DNA of 64,000 nucleotides, taken from Microbacterium faecale. GTDB taxonomy: Bacteria > Actinomycetota > Actinomycetes > Actinomycetales > Microbacteriaceae. The stretch's first letter is position 1; each line of letters starts with the position of its first letter. This document shows positions 16,669 through 27,033 of the stretch, piece after piece. The notes below the pieces were generated by a model that saw only the letters and a program-made list of their open reading frames with translations, was not told the origin of the DNA and searched no databases. The DNA lies in assembly GCF_014640975.1 (NCBI RefSeq), contig NZ_BMHO01000001.1, forward strand, positions 2,118,166-2,182,165, given 5' to 3'. The position numbers were made by a program, and so were the translations under genes.

Positions 16669-16674
16669 TAGCCT
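16669..16674 (+). promoter_or_regulatory. -10 box for leaderless glutathione peroxidase gene
   Basis: TAGCCT lies six bases before the ATG at 16681, without a Shine-Dalgarno sequence. Confidence 0.6.
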
Positions 16675-16680
16675 GTGGAT

Positions 16681-17178
16681 ATGGCCACCGATCTCGATCC
16701 CCGCAGCATTGCGTTCACGGACGCCGACGGCGCTTCGACGACCCTCGCCGACTACGGCGACGCGGTCATTCTCGTCGTGAACGTCGCGAGCAAGTGCGGC
16801 CTCACGCCGCAGTACGAGCAGCTCGAGCAGCTCCAGCGCACCTACGGAGACCGTGGGCTGCGCGTCATCGGGTTCCCCTGCAACCAGTTCATGGGGCAGG
16901 AGCCCGGATCGATGGAGGAGATCCTCGACTACTGCGCGACGACGTGGGGGGTCTCCTTCCCCATCGCCGACAAGGTCCGCGTCAACGGCTCACAGGCCGC
17001 GCCGCTCTACAAGGCGCTGAAGAAGACGAAGGATCACGCGGGGCTCGGCGGCCCGGTCGCGTGGAACTTCGAGAAGTTCGTGATCCTTCCCTCCGGAGAG
17101 GTCGAGCGGTTCCGTCCGAAGACGACGCCTGACGACCCGGCGATCGTCGAACTCATCGAGAAGCACCTCCCCCGCTGA
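16681..17178 (+). CDS. Glutathione peroxidase-family thiol peroxidase
   Basis: A 165-residue cytoplasmic peroxidase of the thioredoxin fold. The peroxidatic Cys is Cys39 in NVASKCGLTPQY, which replaces the selenocysteine of animal enzymes. The catalytic Gln is supplied by the block IGFPCNQFMGQEPG and the Trp by VAWNFEKFVI. A second Cys in DYCATTWG could resolve the sulfenate, so thioredoxin or mycothiol-linked reduction is more likely than glutathione. The ATG at 16681 was preferred over a GTG six bases earlier because TAGCCT sits six bases upstream of it. Confidence 0.9.
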   Translation: MATDLDPRSIAFTDADGASTTLADYGDAVILVVNVASKCGLTPQYEQLEQLQRTYGDRGLRVIGFPCNQFMGQEPGSMEEILDYCATTWGVSFPIADKVRVNGSQAAPLYKALKKTKDHAGLGGPVAWNFEKFVILPSGEVERFRPKTTPDDPAIVELIEKHLPR

Positions 17179-17200
17179 CGCCCCTGCCAGGAAGCGTCCG

Positions 17201-17998
17201 TCAGGCGCGCGGCACGTCCACGGCGCCGCCGTAGCGGCGGTCGCGCGCATGGAAGGTCTGGATCGCCCGCCAGAGGTTCTCGCGACTGAACTCCGGCCAG
17301 AGCGCGTCGTCGAAGACGAGTTCCGCGTATGACGCCTCCCACATCATGAAGTTGCTCGTGCGGCGTTCGCCGCCGGAACGGATGAAGAGGTCCACGTCGG
17401 GCATATTCGGCAGGTAGAGGTTCTTCGCGATCGTCTTCTCACTGATCGCTGACGGCTTCAGTCGCCCCGACTGCACGTCTTCAGCCATCTTCCTCATGGC
17501 GTCGACGACCTCCCAGCGTCCGCCGTAGTTGATGCACATGGCGAGGGTCATCCGCGTGTTGTCCTTGGTCAGTTCCTCGGCGATCTCCAGGTCCTTGATG
17601 ACGGATCCCCACAGCTTGGGTCGGCGACCGGCCCATCGCACGCGCACGCCCCATTCGTTGAGCTGGTCGCGATGACGGTGCAGCACCTCGCGGTTGAAGC
17701 CCATCAGGAAGCGCACCTCCGACGGCGACCGCTTCCAGTTCTCCGTTGAGAACGCGTACACCGACAGATGCTTCACACCGGCCTGAACGGCGCCCGCGAT
17801 GACGTCGAGCATCGCATCGACGCCCACGCGGTGTCCCTCCGTGCGCGGCAGGCCCTGCCGGTTCGCCCAGCGGCCGTTGCCGTCCATCACCACGGCAACG
17901 TGATGCGGCACGGGGCCGGCGAACGCCGGAGGCTCGAGCCCCGTCCAGTTGAGCGGCTTATACGGCTCGGCGTCGGGGTGAGTGTACGGCTTCGGCAT
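17201..17998 (-). CDS. uppS: Polyprenyl diphosphate synthase (UppS family)
   Basis: A 265-residue cis-prenyltransferase that elongates isoprenyl diphosphate to the lipid carrier of peptidoglycan and glycan synthesis. It shows HVAVVMDGNGRWANRQGL with catalytic Asp39, GHRVGVDAMLDV, SVYAFSTENWKRS, and the substrate-binding IRSGGERRTSNFMMW with E..YAEL. The ATG at 17998 has GATAAT six bases upstream, fitting a leaderless start; a longer frame upstream enters recO territory. Actinobacteria often have two such enzymes with different chain lengths, so the product length is open. Confidence 0.92.
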   Translation of the reverse strand: MPKPYTHPDAEPYKPLNWTGLEPPAFAGPVPHHVAVVMDGNGRWANRQGLPRTEGHRVGVDAMLDVIAGAVQAGVKHLSVYAFSTENWKRSPSEVRFLMGFNREVLHRHRDQLNEWGVRVRWAGRRPKLWGSVIKDLEIAEELTKDNTRMTLAMCINYGGRWEVVDAMRKMAEDVQSGRLKPSAISEKTIAKNLYLPNMPDVDLFIRSGGERRTSNFMMWEASYAELVFDDALWPEFSRENLWRAIQTFHARDRRYGGAVDVPRA

Positions 17999-18004
17999 GC
18001 CGCC

Positions 18005-18010
18005 ATTATC
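18005..18010 (-). promoter_or_regulatory. -10 box for leaderless uppS
   Basis: GATAAT (minus strand) ends six bases before the uppS ATG. No Shine-Dalgarno sequence is visible. Confidence 0.55.
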
Positions 18011-18044
18011 GCGCGCCGCCCCGGCGCCCGTCCTGACGGGACGC

Positions 18045-18764
18045 TCAGCGCCGACCGAGCGAGCGAATCGCGCGCTCGAGGTGGAACTGGGCATACGCCG
18101 CGACGAGACCGCTCGCCCGGTCCGCGACGCCGGGATCTGCCGCGTCCACGGTCGCCCACGCACCGGCGAGGAGCGCGGCGACATGATCGAGCGTCAGGTG
18201 ATCCGCCCGCGGGGTTCCCGCCGGTGCGCATGCCTCGCACACGACGCCACCCACATGGGCGGAGAATCGGCCGTGAGGACCCTCCTCGCCGCACCGCGCG
18301 CACGCGTCGAGCTGGATGGTCCACCCGCTGAGCCCGAGGGCACGCAGCAGATAGGAGTCGCGCGTCGCCTGGGCGGAATGCTCGCCGCGAGCAAGCGAAC
18401 GCAGGGCGCCGACGAGTAAGAAGAACTGTTGCGGCTGGGCGTCGCCCTCTCCAACGAGTCGGTCGGCTGCCTCGGCCATCGCACTCGCCGCGAGATAACG
18501 GTCGTAGTCGGACGCGATCGCGGCGCCATATGCGCCGGTCTGATCCACCTGCTGCACGATGTCGAGGTTCCGGCCGATGTACAGCTGCGCGTCGACGGCC
18601 ATGAAAGGCTCGAGACGCGCCCCGAACTTCGACGAGGTGCGGCGCACGCCCTTCGCGACCGCGCGGACCTTGCCGTGCTGCCTCGTGAGCAGCGTCAGGA
18701 TCCGATCGGCCTCCCCCAGCTTGTGTGTGCGGAGGACGACCGCGTCGTCACGATAAGTGGGCAC
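18045..18764 (-). CDS. recO: DNA repair protein RecO
   Basis: A 239-residue recombination mediator that helps load RecA on SSB-coated gaps. The N-terminal OB fold reads [22 protein letters not shown] and [21 protein letters not shown]. The zinc site is CARCGEEG with CEAC, and the C-terminal part is helical. The GTG start at 18764 has GATAAT six bases upstream, and homology begins there; the frame remains open 50 codons further but without conserved sequence. The 45 bases to uppS hold that gene's own -10 box. Confidence 0.92.
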   Translation of the reverse strand: MPTYRDDAVVLRTHKLGEADRILTLLTRQHGKVRAVAKGVRRTSSKFGARLEPFMAVDAQLYIGRNLDIVQQVDQTGAYGAAIASDYDRYLAASAMAEAADRLVGEGDAQPQQFFLLVGALRSLARGEHSAQATRDSYLLRALGLSGWTIQLDACARCGEEGPHGRFSAHVGGVVCEACAPAGTPRADHLTLDHVAALLAGAWATVDAADPGVADRASGLVAAYAQFHLERAIRSLGRR

Positions 18765-18770
18765 AGAGAC

Positions 18771-18776
18771 ATTATC
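18771..18776 (-). promoter_or_regulatory. -10 box for leaderless recO
   Basis: GATAAT lies six bases before the recO GTG, the same spacing as at uppS. Confidence 0.55.
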
Positions 18777-18886
18777 TCGCGTCCACAGGGCATGCGCCGC
18801 ACGCCTGATATCACCGGGCGTCCCCGCCGGCCTGCGAGCGAAGTAACGCGCGCTGACCGGGCGCTCGCAGGCAGCACCGAAGCGAA

Positions 18887-18978
18887 GCGCGTACCTTGTC
18901 GGCGCCGCTGGCAACGGGCCTGGCGGGAGGATCCGCTTCCGCGGATCCGGGGGACTGCGGTGCCGGCAAGGTACGCGC
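18887..18978. repeat. Large nested inverted repeat between leuA and recO
   Basis: Two 22-base arms (18887-18908 and 18957-18978) are complementary at 20 positions. The two exceptions are G-U pairs in RNA, so transcription of one strand gives an unbroken duplex. Inside the 48-base loop is a perfect hairpin GGATCCGC-ttcc-GCGGATCC (18929-18948). It lies downstream of leuA and upstream of recO on the minus strand, so it may end the leuA message. It lacks a T-run and is much larger than an ordinary terminator. The rest of 18765-19017 holds no gene that I can support. Confidence 0.6.
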
Positions 18979-19017
18979 GCAGCGCTACCGAGTCACTGCC
19001 CGGGAGAAAACGCCAGA

Positions 19018-20899
<1,882 letters not shown>

Positions 20900-20955
20900 T
20901 CACGCATCGTGCACAGTCGTCCGCGAGGAAACCGGTCGAGCGTCGAGCACAATGC

Positions 20956-21858
20956 TCAGAACCCCAGCCGGCCCAGATGCTTCGGATCGCGCTGCCATTC
21001 CTTCGCGACGCGCACGTGGAGTCCGAGGAAAACGCGCGTGCCGAGGAGCGGTTCGATCTCCGACCGAGCGCGCGCACCGATTTCCTTCAGGCGCGAGCCT
21101 TTCCGCCCGATGATGATCGCCTTCTGGCTGTCGCGCTCGACGACGACGCTCGCGTGCACGTCCGTCAGGTCGTCGCGGTCTTCGCGCGGCGCGATGTCAT
21201 CGATCTGCACGGCGATCGAGTGTGGGAGCTCCTCCCGTACGTCCTGCAGCGCGGCCTCGCGGATGATCTCGGCGATGCGGTCCTCGAGCGATTCGTCGGT
21301 CACGACGTCATCGGGATACAGCGGCGGGCCCTCGGGCATCCGCGCGAGCACCTCGTCGGCCACCACGTCGAGCTGGTCCCCTGTCTCACTCGAGATCGGG
21401 ATGACGGCGTCCCAGTCTTCGCGCAGCGCGTCGACCTCGATCAGGCGATCCATGACCTCGTCTCGGCTCGCGGCGTCGGTCTTCGTCACCAGCGCGATCT
21501 TCCGCGCCCGCGGGTATCCGTCCAGACTCTGCGCGATACGTCGGTCTCCCGGGCCTACCTTCTCATCGGCGGGCGCGCAGAATGCGATGACGTCGACGTC
21601 CCCGAGAACGGTATCGACGAGATCGTTGAGTCGCTGACCGAGCAGCGTCCGTGGCCGGTGGACGCCTGGGGTATCGACGACGATCAGCTGCCCGCCCGGA
21701 CGATTCACGATGCCGCGAATCGCGCGCCGCGTCGTCTGCGGCTTCTCGCTCGTGATGGCGATCTTCTCGCCGACGAGCGCATTCATGAGCGTCGACTTGC
21801 CGACGTTCGGCCGTCCGACGAACGTCACGAACCCGCTTCGCGTGCTCTCCTCGGTCAC
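20956..21858 (-). CDS. era: GTPase Era
   Basis: A 300-residue GTPase for 30S ribosome assembly and 16S rRNA 3'-end maturation. G1 is GRPNVGKST (15-23), G2 lies in KPQTTRR, and G3 is VVDTPGVHRP. G4 is TKTD instead of the common NKxD, a variant I recall in actinobacterial Era. The C-terminal KH domain shows AIIIGRKGSRLKEIG. The GTG start overlaps the stop of the CNNM-CBS gene (GTGA). It is the last gene of the hrcA-to-era operon. Confidence 0.95.
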   Translation of the reverse strand: MTEESTRSGFVTFVGRPNVGKSTLMNALVGEKIAITSEKPQTTRRAIRGIVNRPGGQLIVVDTPGVHRPRTLLGQRLNDLVDTVLGDVDVIAFCAPADEKVGPGDRRIAQSLDGYPRARKIALVTKTDAASRDEVMDRLIEVDALREDWDAVIPISSETGDQLDVVADEVLARMPEGPPLYPDDVVTDESLEDRIAEIIREAALQDVREELPHSIAVQIDDIAPREDRDDLTDVHASVVVERDSQKAIIIGRKGSRLKEIGARARSEIEPLLGTRVFLGLHVRVAKEWQRDPKHLGRLGF

Positions 21859-23216
21859 TCGCTTCCGTTCCTTCCCCGGCGACTGTGCGCGCGGTCCTCC
21901 GTTGTGGCGATCGGACTCTCCCCGGTCGAGGGGTGGCGTCCGAGCGCCTCGTCGACGGCGCGCAGCGCGGCAGTACGATCCACGAACACCGTCGCAATCC
22001 CCCGCCCGCGTCCGCGCGAGGTGCCACCCGTGAGCAGCAGGCCCTCGGTCTCGACCTGCTCGCCCGGTTGCGGCATGTGGCCCAGGTGCTTCGACATGAG
22101 TCCGCCGATGGAATCGACGTCTTCATCGTCGATGTCGATGCCGAACAGCTCGCCGACCTCGGTCGTCCCGAGCCCTGCGCTCACGCGGAAGCTGCCGTCG
22201 GGCAGCTCGACGATCTCGTTCGTGCGGGCGTCATACTCGTCATCGATCTCTCCGACGAGCTCTTCGAGGAGATCCTCGAGCGTCACGATGCCCGCGATGC
22301 CGCCGTACTCGTCGACGACAAGGCAGACGTGCACCTGGTCACGCTTCATCTGCTGCAGCAGACTCTCAGCGCGCATCTGTTCGGGGACGAACACAGCGGG
22401 GCGCGCGTAGGCGCTCACCGCGGTGGCGCGCCAGCCCGGCGTCTCGCGGAAGGCGTGCTGCACGAGGTCCTTGAGGTAGAGCACGCCGACGATGTCGTCG
22501 ACGTCATCATCGATGACGGGCAGACGCGAGAGGCCGCTCGAGAGGAACTCATCCATCGCTTCCGACGCTTGCGCGCTGGCGTCGATCGACACCATCTCGG
22601 TGCGCGGCACCATCACCGCCCGCACGACCTGATCGGTGAAGTCGAACACCGAGTGGATCAGCGCACGGTCGTCGTCCTCGATGAGCGCCTGCGACGCCGC
22701 TTCGTCGACGATCGAGAGCAGCTGCTCCTCGGATTCGAACCCCCGGCGTCGGCCTCCGGGGATGATCCGTTCCAGCGCGGTCGCGAGCGGTTGCGATACG
22801 AAACCGAAGACGATCCTCGTTGCGCGCACGATCCGGGCGCCCGACGTGAGAACCTTCTCGGCATACCGGCGGCCGAGGATCCCGGGCGCCGTCGCCACGA
22901 CAATGAACGTGACGATCGCCATCACGGTCACCGAGACGAGCACGCCCCAGCCCACGGAGTCGAACAGTTCGTGGAACGCGGCCGCGACGAACGCGACCGC
23001 GGCGACGTCCCCGAGGATCCGCGCGAACGTCACGGCGGCCTCGTGGGCGGGCTTGTTCGCGGAGATCCGGGCGAGGGCGCGCGGGGCGTGGCCTTCTGCC
23101 GCCATATCGACGAGATCTGCGGAGGATGTGACGCCGAGAGCGGCGTCGAGGGCAGTCATGTACGCCGCGATGAGGAGGAGCACGACCGCCCCTCCGAGAA
23201 GAAACGCCTCGATCAT
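21855..23216 (-). CDS. Hemolysin-family CNNM/CBS-domain membrane protein (CorC/HlyC)
   Basis: A 453-residue protein with an N-terminal CNNM membrane domain of about four hydrophobic segments (1-150). Paired CBS domains follow, starting near VMVPRTEMVSIDASA and including LSRLPVIDDDVDDIVGVLYLKDL and VCLVVDEYGGIAGIVTLEDLLEELVG. A CorC/HlyC domain then begins at EIVELPDGSFRVSAG. Such proteins are linked to Mg2+/Co2+ efflux and adenosine-nucleotide sensing. The Ser/Arg-rich tail is low-complexity. It overlaps ybeY upstream and era downstream by four bases each. Confidence 0.9.
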   Translation of the reverse strand: MIEAFLLGGAVVLLLIAAYMTALDAALGVTSSADLVDMAAEGHAPRALARISANKPAHEAAVTFARILGDVAAVAFVAAAFHELFDSVGWGVLVSVTVMAIVTFIVVATAPGILGRRYAEKVLTSGARIVRATRIVFGFVSQPLATALERIIPGGRRRGFESEEQLLSIVDEAASQALIEDDDRALIHSVFDFTDQVVRAVMVPRTEMVSIDASAQASEAMDEFLSSGLSRLPVIDDDVDDIVGVLYLKDLVQHAFRETPGWRATAVSAYARPAVFVPEQMRAESLLQQMKRDQVHVCLVVDEYGGIAGIVTLEDLLEELVGEIDDEYDARTNEIVELPDGSFRVSAGLGTTEVGELFGIDIDDEDVDSIGGLMSKHLGHMPQPGEQVETEGLLLTGGTSRGRGRGIATVFVDRTAALRAVDEALGRHPSTGESPIATTEDRAHSRRGRNGSE

Positions 23217-23680
23217 GGGCGTCGGTTCCGCCTCTCACGTGCCGCGAAAGACGCCAGCAGTTCACGCTGGAGACCGAACATGCGGCGTTCCTCTTCCGGC
23301 AGCGCGTGGTCGTATCCGAGAAGATGCAGCAGACCATGCGTGGTCAGCAACGCGATCTCGTCCATCATCGTGTGGCCGGCTGTTTTCGCCTGCACGTCGG
23401 CGACCTGAGGACACACGACGATGTCGCCCAGCAGTCCAGGGGGCGTGGGTCGGTCGGCCGTGCCCGGTCGGAGCTCGTCCATCGGGAAGCTGAGCACGTC
23501 GGTCGGGCCGGGCTCGTCCATCCACTGCACGTGCAGCTGTTCCATCGCCCCCTCGTCGACGAACACGACGGCCAGCTCGGCATCGGGGCTGACGTGGAGG
23601 GCCTGCAGGTCGTGTTGCAGAAGGCGCAGCACGAGGTCGATGTCGACCTCGACGCCGGACTCGTTGTTGATGTCGATCAT
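23213..23680 (-). CDS. ybeY: rRNA maturation endoribonuclease YbeY
   Basis: A 155-residue zinc-dependent RNase in 16S rRNA 3' processing and ribosome quality control. The metal motif H-x3-H-x5-H is present in THGLLHLLGYDH. The preceding TDVLSFPMDE and GDIVVC blocks are also typical. The ATG overlaps the phoH stop (ATGA), and the stop overlaps the CNNM gene, so it sits in a chain of coupled genes. Confidence 0.95.
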   Translation of the reverse strand: MIDINNESGVEVDIDLVLRLLQHDLQALHVSPDAELAVVFVDEGAMEQLHVQWMDEPGPTDVLSFPMDELRPGTADRPTPPGLLGDIVVCPQVADVQAKTAGHTMMDEIALLTTHGLLHLLGYDHALPEEERRMFGLQRELLASFAARERRNRRP

Positions 23681-24747
23681 GGGTGTCCTCGCTTGGCGTT
23701 CCGGGCTCTCGGGGTCGCGCCGCGACGGCGATCCGCTCGGTTCGCGAACTCGCGCGCCTCATCGAGTTCGACGCGCCGTGCCTGACGCGACTCGTCGTAG
23801 ACCGTGTATGCGTCGACGATGCGGCCGACGAGGGCGTGGCGCACGACGTCGTCGCTCGAGAGGTGGGCGAAATGGATGTCGTCGACGTCGCCGAGGACGC
23901 GATTCACGACCCGCAGGCCGCTCGTGCCGCCGGGGAGGTCGACCTGCGTCACGTCACCGGTGACGACCATCTTGGTGCCGAAGCCGAGACGAGTCAGGAA
24001 CATCTTCATCTGCTCGGGCGTCGTGTTCTGCGCCTCGTCGAGCACGACGAAGGAGTCGTTGAGGGTGCGACCACGCATGTACGCGAGCGGTGCGACTTCG
24101 ATCGTGCCGGACGCCATGAGCTTCGGCACGATCTCCGGATCCATCATCTCGTTGATCGCGTCGTAGAGCGGCCGCAGATATGGGTCGATCTTGTCTGTCA
24201 GAGACCCGGGCAGAAAGCCGAGTCTCTCCCCCGCCTCGACGGCTGGGCGCGTGAGGATGATGCGGCTCACCTCGCGCCGTTGGAGCGCTTGGACGGCCTT
24301 CGCCATCGCGAGATAGGTCTTGCCCGTTCCGGCCGGACCGATGCCGAAGACGATCGTGTTGAGGTCGATCGCGTCGACGTAATCGCGCTGTCCCGGTGTC
24401 TTCGGACGGATGCCCTTCCCTCGCGCCTGGACGATCGCTTCGCCCAGCCCTCGGGCCGGCTGCTCACCGGATTGGCGGATCACCCGGTTCGCGGTCTCGA
24501 CGTCAGACGGGTCGAGCGTGTGGCCGCTGCGCGCGAGGGCGATGAGCTCGTCGACGAGCAGCCGCGCCGCCGCGACGTCGCTCGCGGCGCCCGAGAGCGT
24601 GATCTCGTTGCCGCGGACGTGCACGTCCACGTCGGGGTGGCGCCCCTCGACCATGCGCAGAAGCTTGTCCTGCGGTCCGAGAAGCTGGACCATGGCGACG
24701 CCGTCTGCCGTGATGGTGACGGTCGTCGCGTCGGTATCGTCAGCCAA
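23677..24747 (-). CDS. PhoH-like ATPase
   Basis: A 356-residue protein with an N-terminal KH-like region (VDVHVRGNEITLSGAASDV) and a P-loop ATPase domain: Walker A GIGPAGTGKTYLA, then TRPAVEAGERLGFLPG, Walker B-like SFVVLDEAQN, and MVVTGDVTQVDLP. It works with YbeY in RNA metabolism (also called YbeZ). The start is taken as TTG at 24745-24747, with GAGGAGAAG about nine bases upstream and an eight-base overlap with the HIT gene. The frame is open for 12 more codons to an upstream start. Confidence 0.9.
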   Translation of the reverse strand: MADDTDATTVTITADGVAMVQLLGPQDKLLRMVEGRHPDVDVHVRGNEITLSGAASDVAAARLLVDELIALARSGHTLDPSDVETANRVIRQSGEQPARGLGEAIVQARGKGIRPKTPGQRDYVDAIDLNTIVFGIGPAGTGKTYLAMAKAVQALQRREVSRIILTRPAVEAGERLGFLPGSLTDKIDPYLRPLYDAINEMMDPEIVPKLMASGTIEVAPLAYMRGRTLNDSFVVLDEAQNTTPEQMKMFLTRLGFGTKMVVTGDVTQVDLPGGTSGLRVVNRVLGDVDDIHFAHLSSDDVVRHALVGRIVDAYTVYDESRQARRVELDEAREFANRADRRRGATPRARNAKRGHP

Positions 24748-25087
24748 CGAGTGTCTTCTCCTCGAGATTGCCAGCGAGCACATGCGCGTGCACGTGGAAT
24801 ACGGTCTGTCCCGCGGCCGCCCCCGTGTTGAAGATCAGGCGGAACTCGCCGCCCGCCTTCTCACGAGCGACGTCGTGCGCCATGGTGATGACCTCCGCGA
24901 GGAGGCTCGGGTCGCCGGCGGCGAGCTCGGCGACGTCACGGTAACGCTCCGTCTTGGGGATCACCAGCACGTGCACGGCGGCCTGCGGATTGATGTCGGT
25001 GATCGCAAAGACGCGTTCGGACTCCGCGACGATCTCCCCGGGGATATCGCCGTTCAGAATGCGCGTGAAGACGGTCGGCTCGCTCAT
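24740..25087 (-). CDS. HIT-family nucleotide hydrolase (HinT-like)
   Basis: A 115-residue histidine-triad protein that hydrolyses AMP-linked phosphoramidates or acyl-adenylates. The catalytic triad is VFHVHAHVLAG, and TVFTRILNGDIPGEIVAESE with FAITDINPQA marks the nucleotide pocket. The ATG has TAGACT six bases upstream and no Shine-Dalgarno, so an internal leaderless promoter may drive this gene and the genes after it, independently of heat-shock control at hrcA. Confidence 0.92.
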   Translation of the reverse strand: MSEPTVFTRILNGDIPGEIVAESERVFAITDINPQAAVHVLVIPKTERYRDVAELAAGDPSLLAEVITMAHDVAREKAGGEFRLIFNTGAAAGQTVFHVHAHVLAGNLEEKTLVG

Positions 25088-25093
25088 GGCAGA

Positions 25094-25099
25094 AGTCTA
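25094..25099 (-). promoter_or_regulatory. -10 box for leaderless HIT gene
   Basis: TAGACT lies six bases upstream of the HIT-family ATG, inside the hrcA-to-era gene run. It suggests a second promoter for HIT-phoH-ybeY-CNNM-era. Confidence 0.55.
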
Positions 25100-25126
25100 C
25101 CGATCATGTCGCGGTGGCGGCGGGCG

Positions 25127-25855
25127 TCACCAGCGTCCGCTCACCGCGTTGAGAACGGCAAGGGCCGCCGGCCCCGCCGTCGACGTGCGCAGGACGGTAT
25201 CGCCGAGCTGCGCGGCCCGTGCGCCCGCCGAGATGAGCGCGTGCAGTTCCTCCGGAGCGATGCCCCCCTCGGGGCCGACGACGATCAGCAGGTCGCGATC
25301 GTGCGACGGTTCGGCGCGCGTGAGGGGAAGCTCGGCGCGCGGGTCGAGCACGACGACGTCGGCGTCTTGCGTACGCGCCGCGAGCTTGGCGGTCGTCACG
25401 ACGTCGTCGACCTCAGGGATCCACGCCCGGTGCGCCTGCTTCGCCGCCTCGCGGGCGATGCGCTGCCAGCGCGCGCGGCCCTTCTCCGCCTTGGCACCCT
25501 GCCAACGCGACACGCTGCGCGCCGCCTGCCACGGCACGATCGCGTCCACGCCGAGCTCGGTGGCGGCCTGCACCGCGAGCTCGTCTCTGTCGCCCTTCGC
25601 GAGGCCCTGCGCGAGCTGGATCCGTGGGGTCGGACGCGCGATGTTCTCGCGTCGAACGACGCGGATCTCGACGCGGCTCGGATCGACCGACAGTACCTCC
25701 CCCTCGATCCACGCGCCGCGGCCATCCGTGATCGTCACCGTCTCCCCCGGTCGCACGCGGCGCACGGCCGCGGCGTGGTGCGCCTCCGCGCCCGCCAGCG
25801 CGATCGTGTCGCCAGCGACAGCGGTGACGGATTCGTCGATGAAGTGGAGGGCCAT
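25127..25855 (-). CDS. rsmE: 16S rRNA (uracil1498-N3)-methyltransferase
   Basis: A 242-residue SPOUT methyltransferase acting on 16S rRNA U1498. The N-terminal PUA-like barrel shows AEAHHAAAVRRVRPGE and the C-terminal knot LLIVVGPEGGIAPEEL with LGDTVLRTSTAGPAALAVL, which bind S-adenosylmethionine. It follows dnaJ after seven bases, with the same order as in other actinobacteria. The start ATG at 25855 has no clear ribosome site, so reinitiation from dnaJ is likely. Confidence 0.93.
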   Translation of the reverse strand: MALHFIDESVTAVAGDTIALAGAEAHHAAAVRRVRPGETVTITDGRGAWIEGEVLSVDPSRVEIRVVRRENIARPTPRIQLAQGLAKGDRDELAVQAATELGVDAIVPWQAARSVSRWQGAKAEKGRARWQRIAREAAKQAHRAWIPEVDDVVTTAKLAARTQDADVVVLDPRAELPLTRAEPSHDRDLLIVVGPEGGIAPEELHALISAGARAAQLGDTVLRTSTAGPAALAVLNAVSGRW

Positions 25856-25862
25856 CGGCGTC

Positions 25863-26972
25863 TCAGGCGCGGAATCGGTCGCGGAGCTTCGAGAACAGAC
25901 CCTGCTGGTGCTCGGCAAGCCGGGGATCCGGGGCCTTCGTGCGGGTGGCCAGTTCCTCGACGAGTTGCCGCGTCTTGTGGTCAACCTTCGTCGGTGTCAC
26001 GACCTGCACGGCGACCCGCAGGTCACCGCGGCGCTTCGAGCGCAGGCCCGTGATACCGCGATCGGCGATCTTGAGCACATCGCCTGACTGGATGCCCGGT
26101 CGGATCTCGAGTTCCACCGCGCCGTCGAGGCCGTCGATTGAGGTGGTCGTTCCAAGGATCGCGTCGGTCATCGACACCTCGAGCGTCGCGAGGAGGTCGT
26201 CGCTCTCGCGGCTGAAGACTGCGTGCGGTTCGACGTGGACCTCCACGTACAGGTCTCCGTTCGGGCCGCCGGCCGGGCCGACCTCGCCCGAACCAGGCAA
26301 CTGCAGGCGAAGCCCCGTCTCGACACCCGCGGGGATGTCGAGCCCGACCGTGCGACGCGAGCGCACGCGTCCCTGTCCCTGGCAGGTCGTACACGGGTGC
26401 GGGATGCGGGTGCCGAAGCCCTGGCAGGACCCGCACGGCTGCTGCGTGACGACGTTACCGAGGAGGCTGCGCACCTGACGCTGGACGTGACCGGAGCCAC
26501 CGCAGACGTCGCAGCGCTCGGGCTCGGTGCCGGGCTGGCAGCACGATCCCTGGCAGGTGTCGCAGAGCACCGCAGTATCGATCTCGACCTCGCGGCGCGT
26601 GCCGAACACGACGTCGCCCAATTCGAGCGAAAGCCGCACGAGCGCGTCCTCGCCCTTCGCGCGGCGGGACCGCGGCCGGCCCTGCCGACCACCCCCGCCA
26701 GCGGCTCCGAAGAACGCCTCGAAGACGTCGCCGAAGCCCCCGAATCCGCCGAAGCCGCCCATCTGCTCGTCGCCACCCATGTCGTAGCGGCGACGCTGTT
26801 CGGGGTCGCTCAGCACGTCGTACGCGTGTGTGACGTTCTTGAACTCCTCCGCTGCTTCGGGCGTCGCGTTCACATCCGGGTGGAGGCGTCGGGCGAGCTT
26901 GCGATACGCCTTCTTGATCTCCTCGGCGCTCGCCTCGCGCGAAACGCCCAGCACGTCGTAATGGTCTGCCAC
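25863..26972 (-). CDS. dnaJ: Chaperone DnaJ (DnaJ2 type, next to hrcA)
   Basis: A 369-residue Hsp40 that stimulates DnaK. The J-domain HPD lies in [11 protein letters not shown] (about 29-39). A Gly/Phe-rich linker follows ([17 protein letters not shown]), then four zinc-finger repeats ([31 protein letters not shown]) and the C-terminal substrate domain. The start is GTG with AAAGGTGA upstream. It lies just downstream of hrcA and so under CIRCE control. Confidence 0.95.
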   Translation of the reverse strand: MADHYDVLGVSREASAEEIKKAYRKLARRLHPDVNATPEAAEEFKNVTHAYDVLSDPEQRRRYDMGGDEQMGGFGGFGGFGDVFEAFFGAAGGGGRQGRPRSRRAKGEDALVRLSLELGDVVFGTRREVEIDTAVLCDTCQGSCCQPGTEPERCDVCGGSGHVQRQVRSLLGNVVTQQPCGSCQGFGTRIPHPCTTCQGQGRVRSRRTVGLDIPAGVETGLRLQLPGSGEVGPAGGPNGDLYVEVHVEPHAVFSRESDDLLATLEVSMTDAILGTTTSIDGLDGAVELEIRPGIQSGDVLKIADRGITGLRSKRRGDLRVAVQVVTPTKVDHKTRQLVEELATRTKAPDPRLAEHQQGLFSKLRDRFRA

Positions 26973-27033
26973 AGGTCACCTTTCCGCGGAGGATCCGCGT
27001 GTTCTGCCTCGTGTCTGTCGTCTGGAGCCGCGC

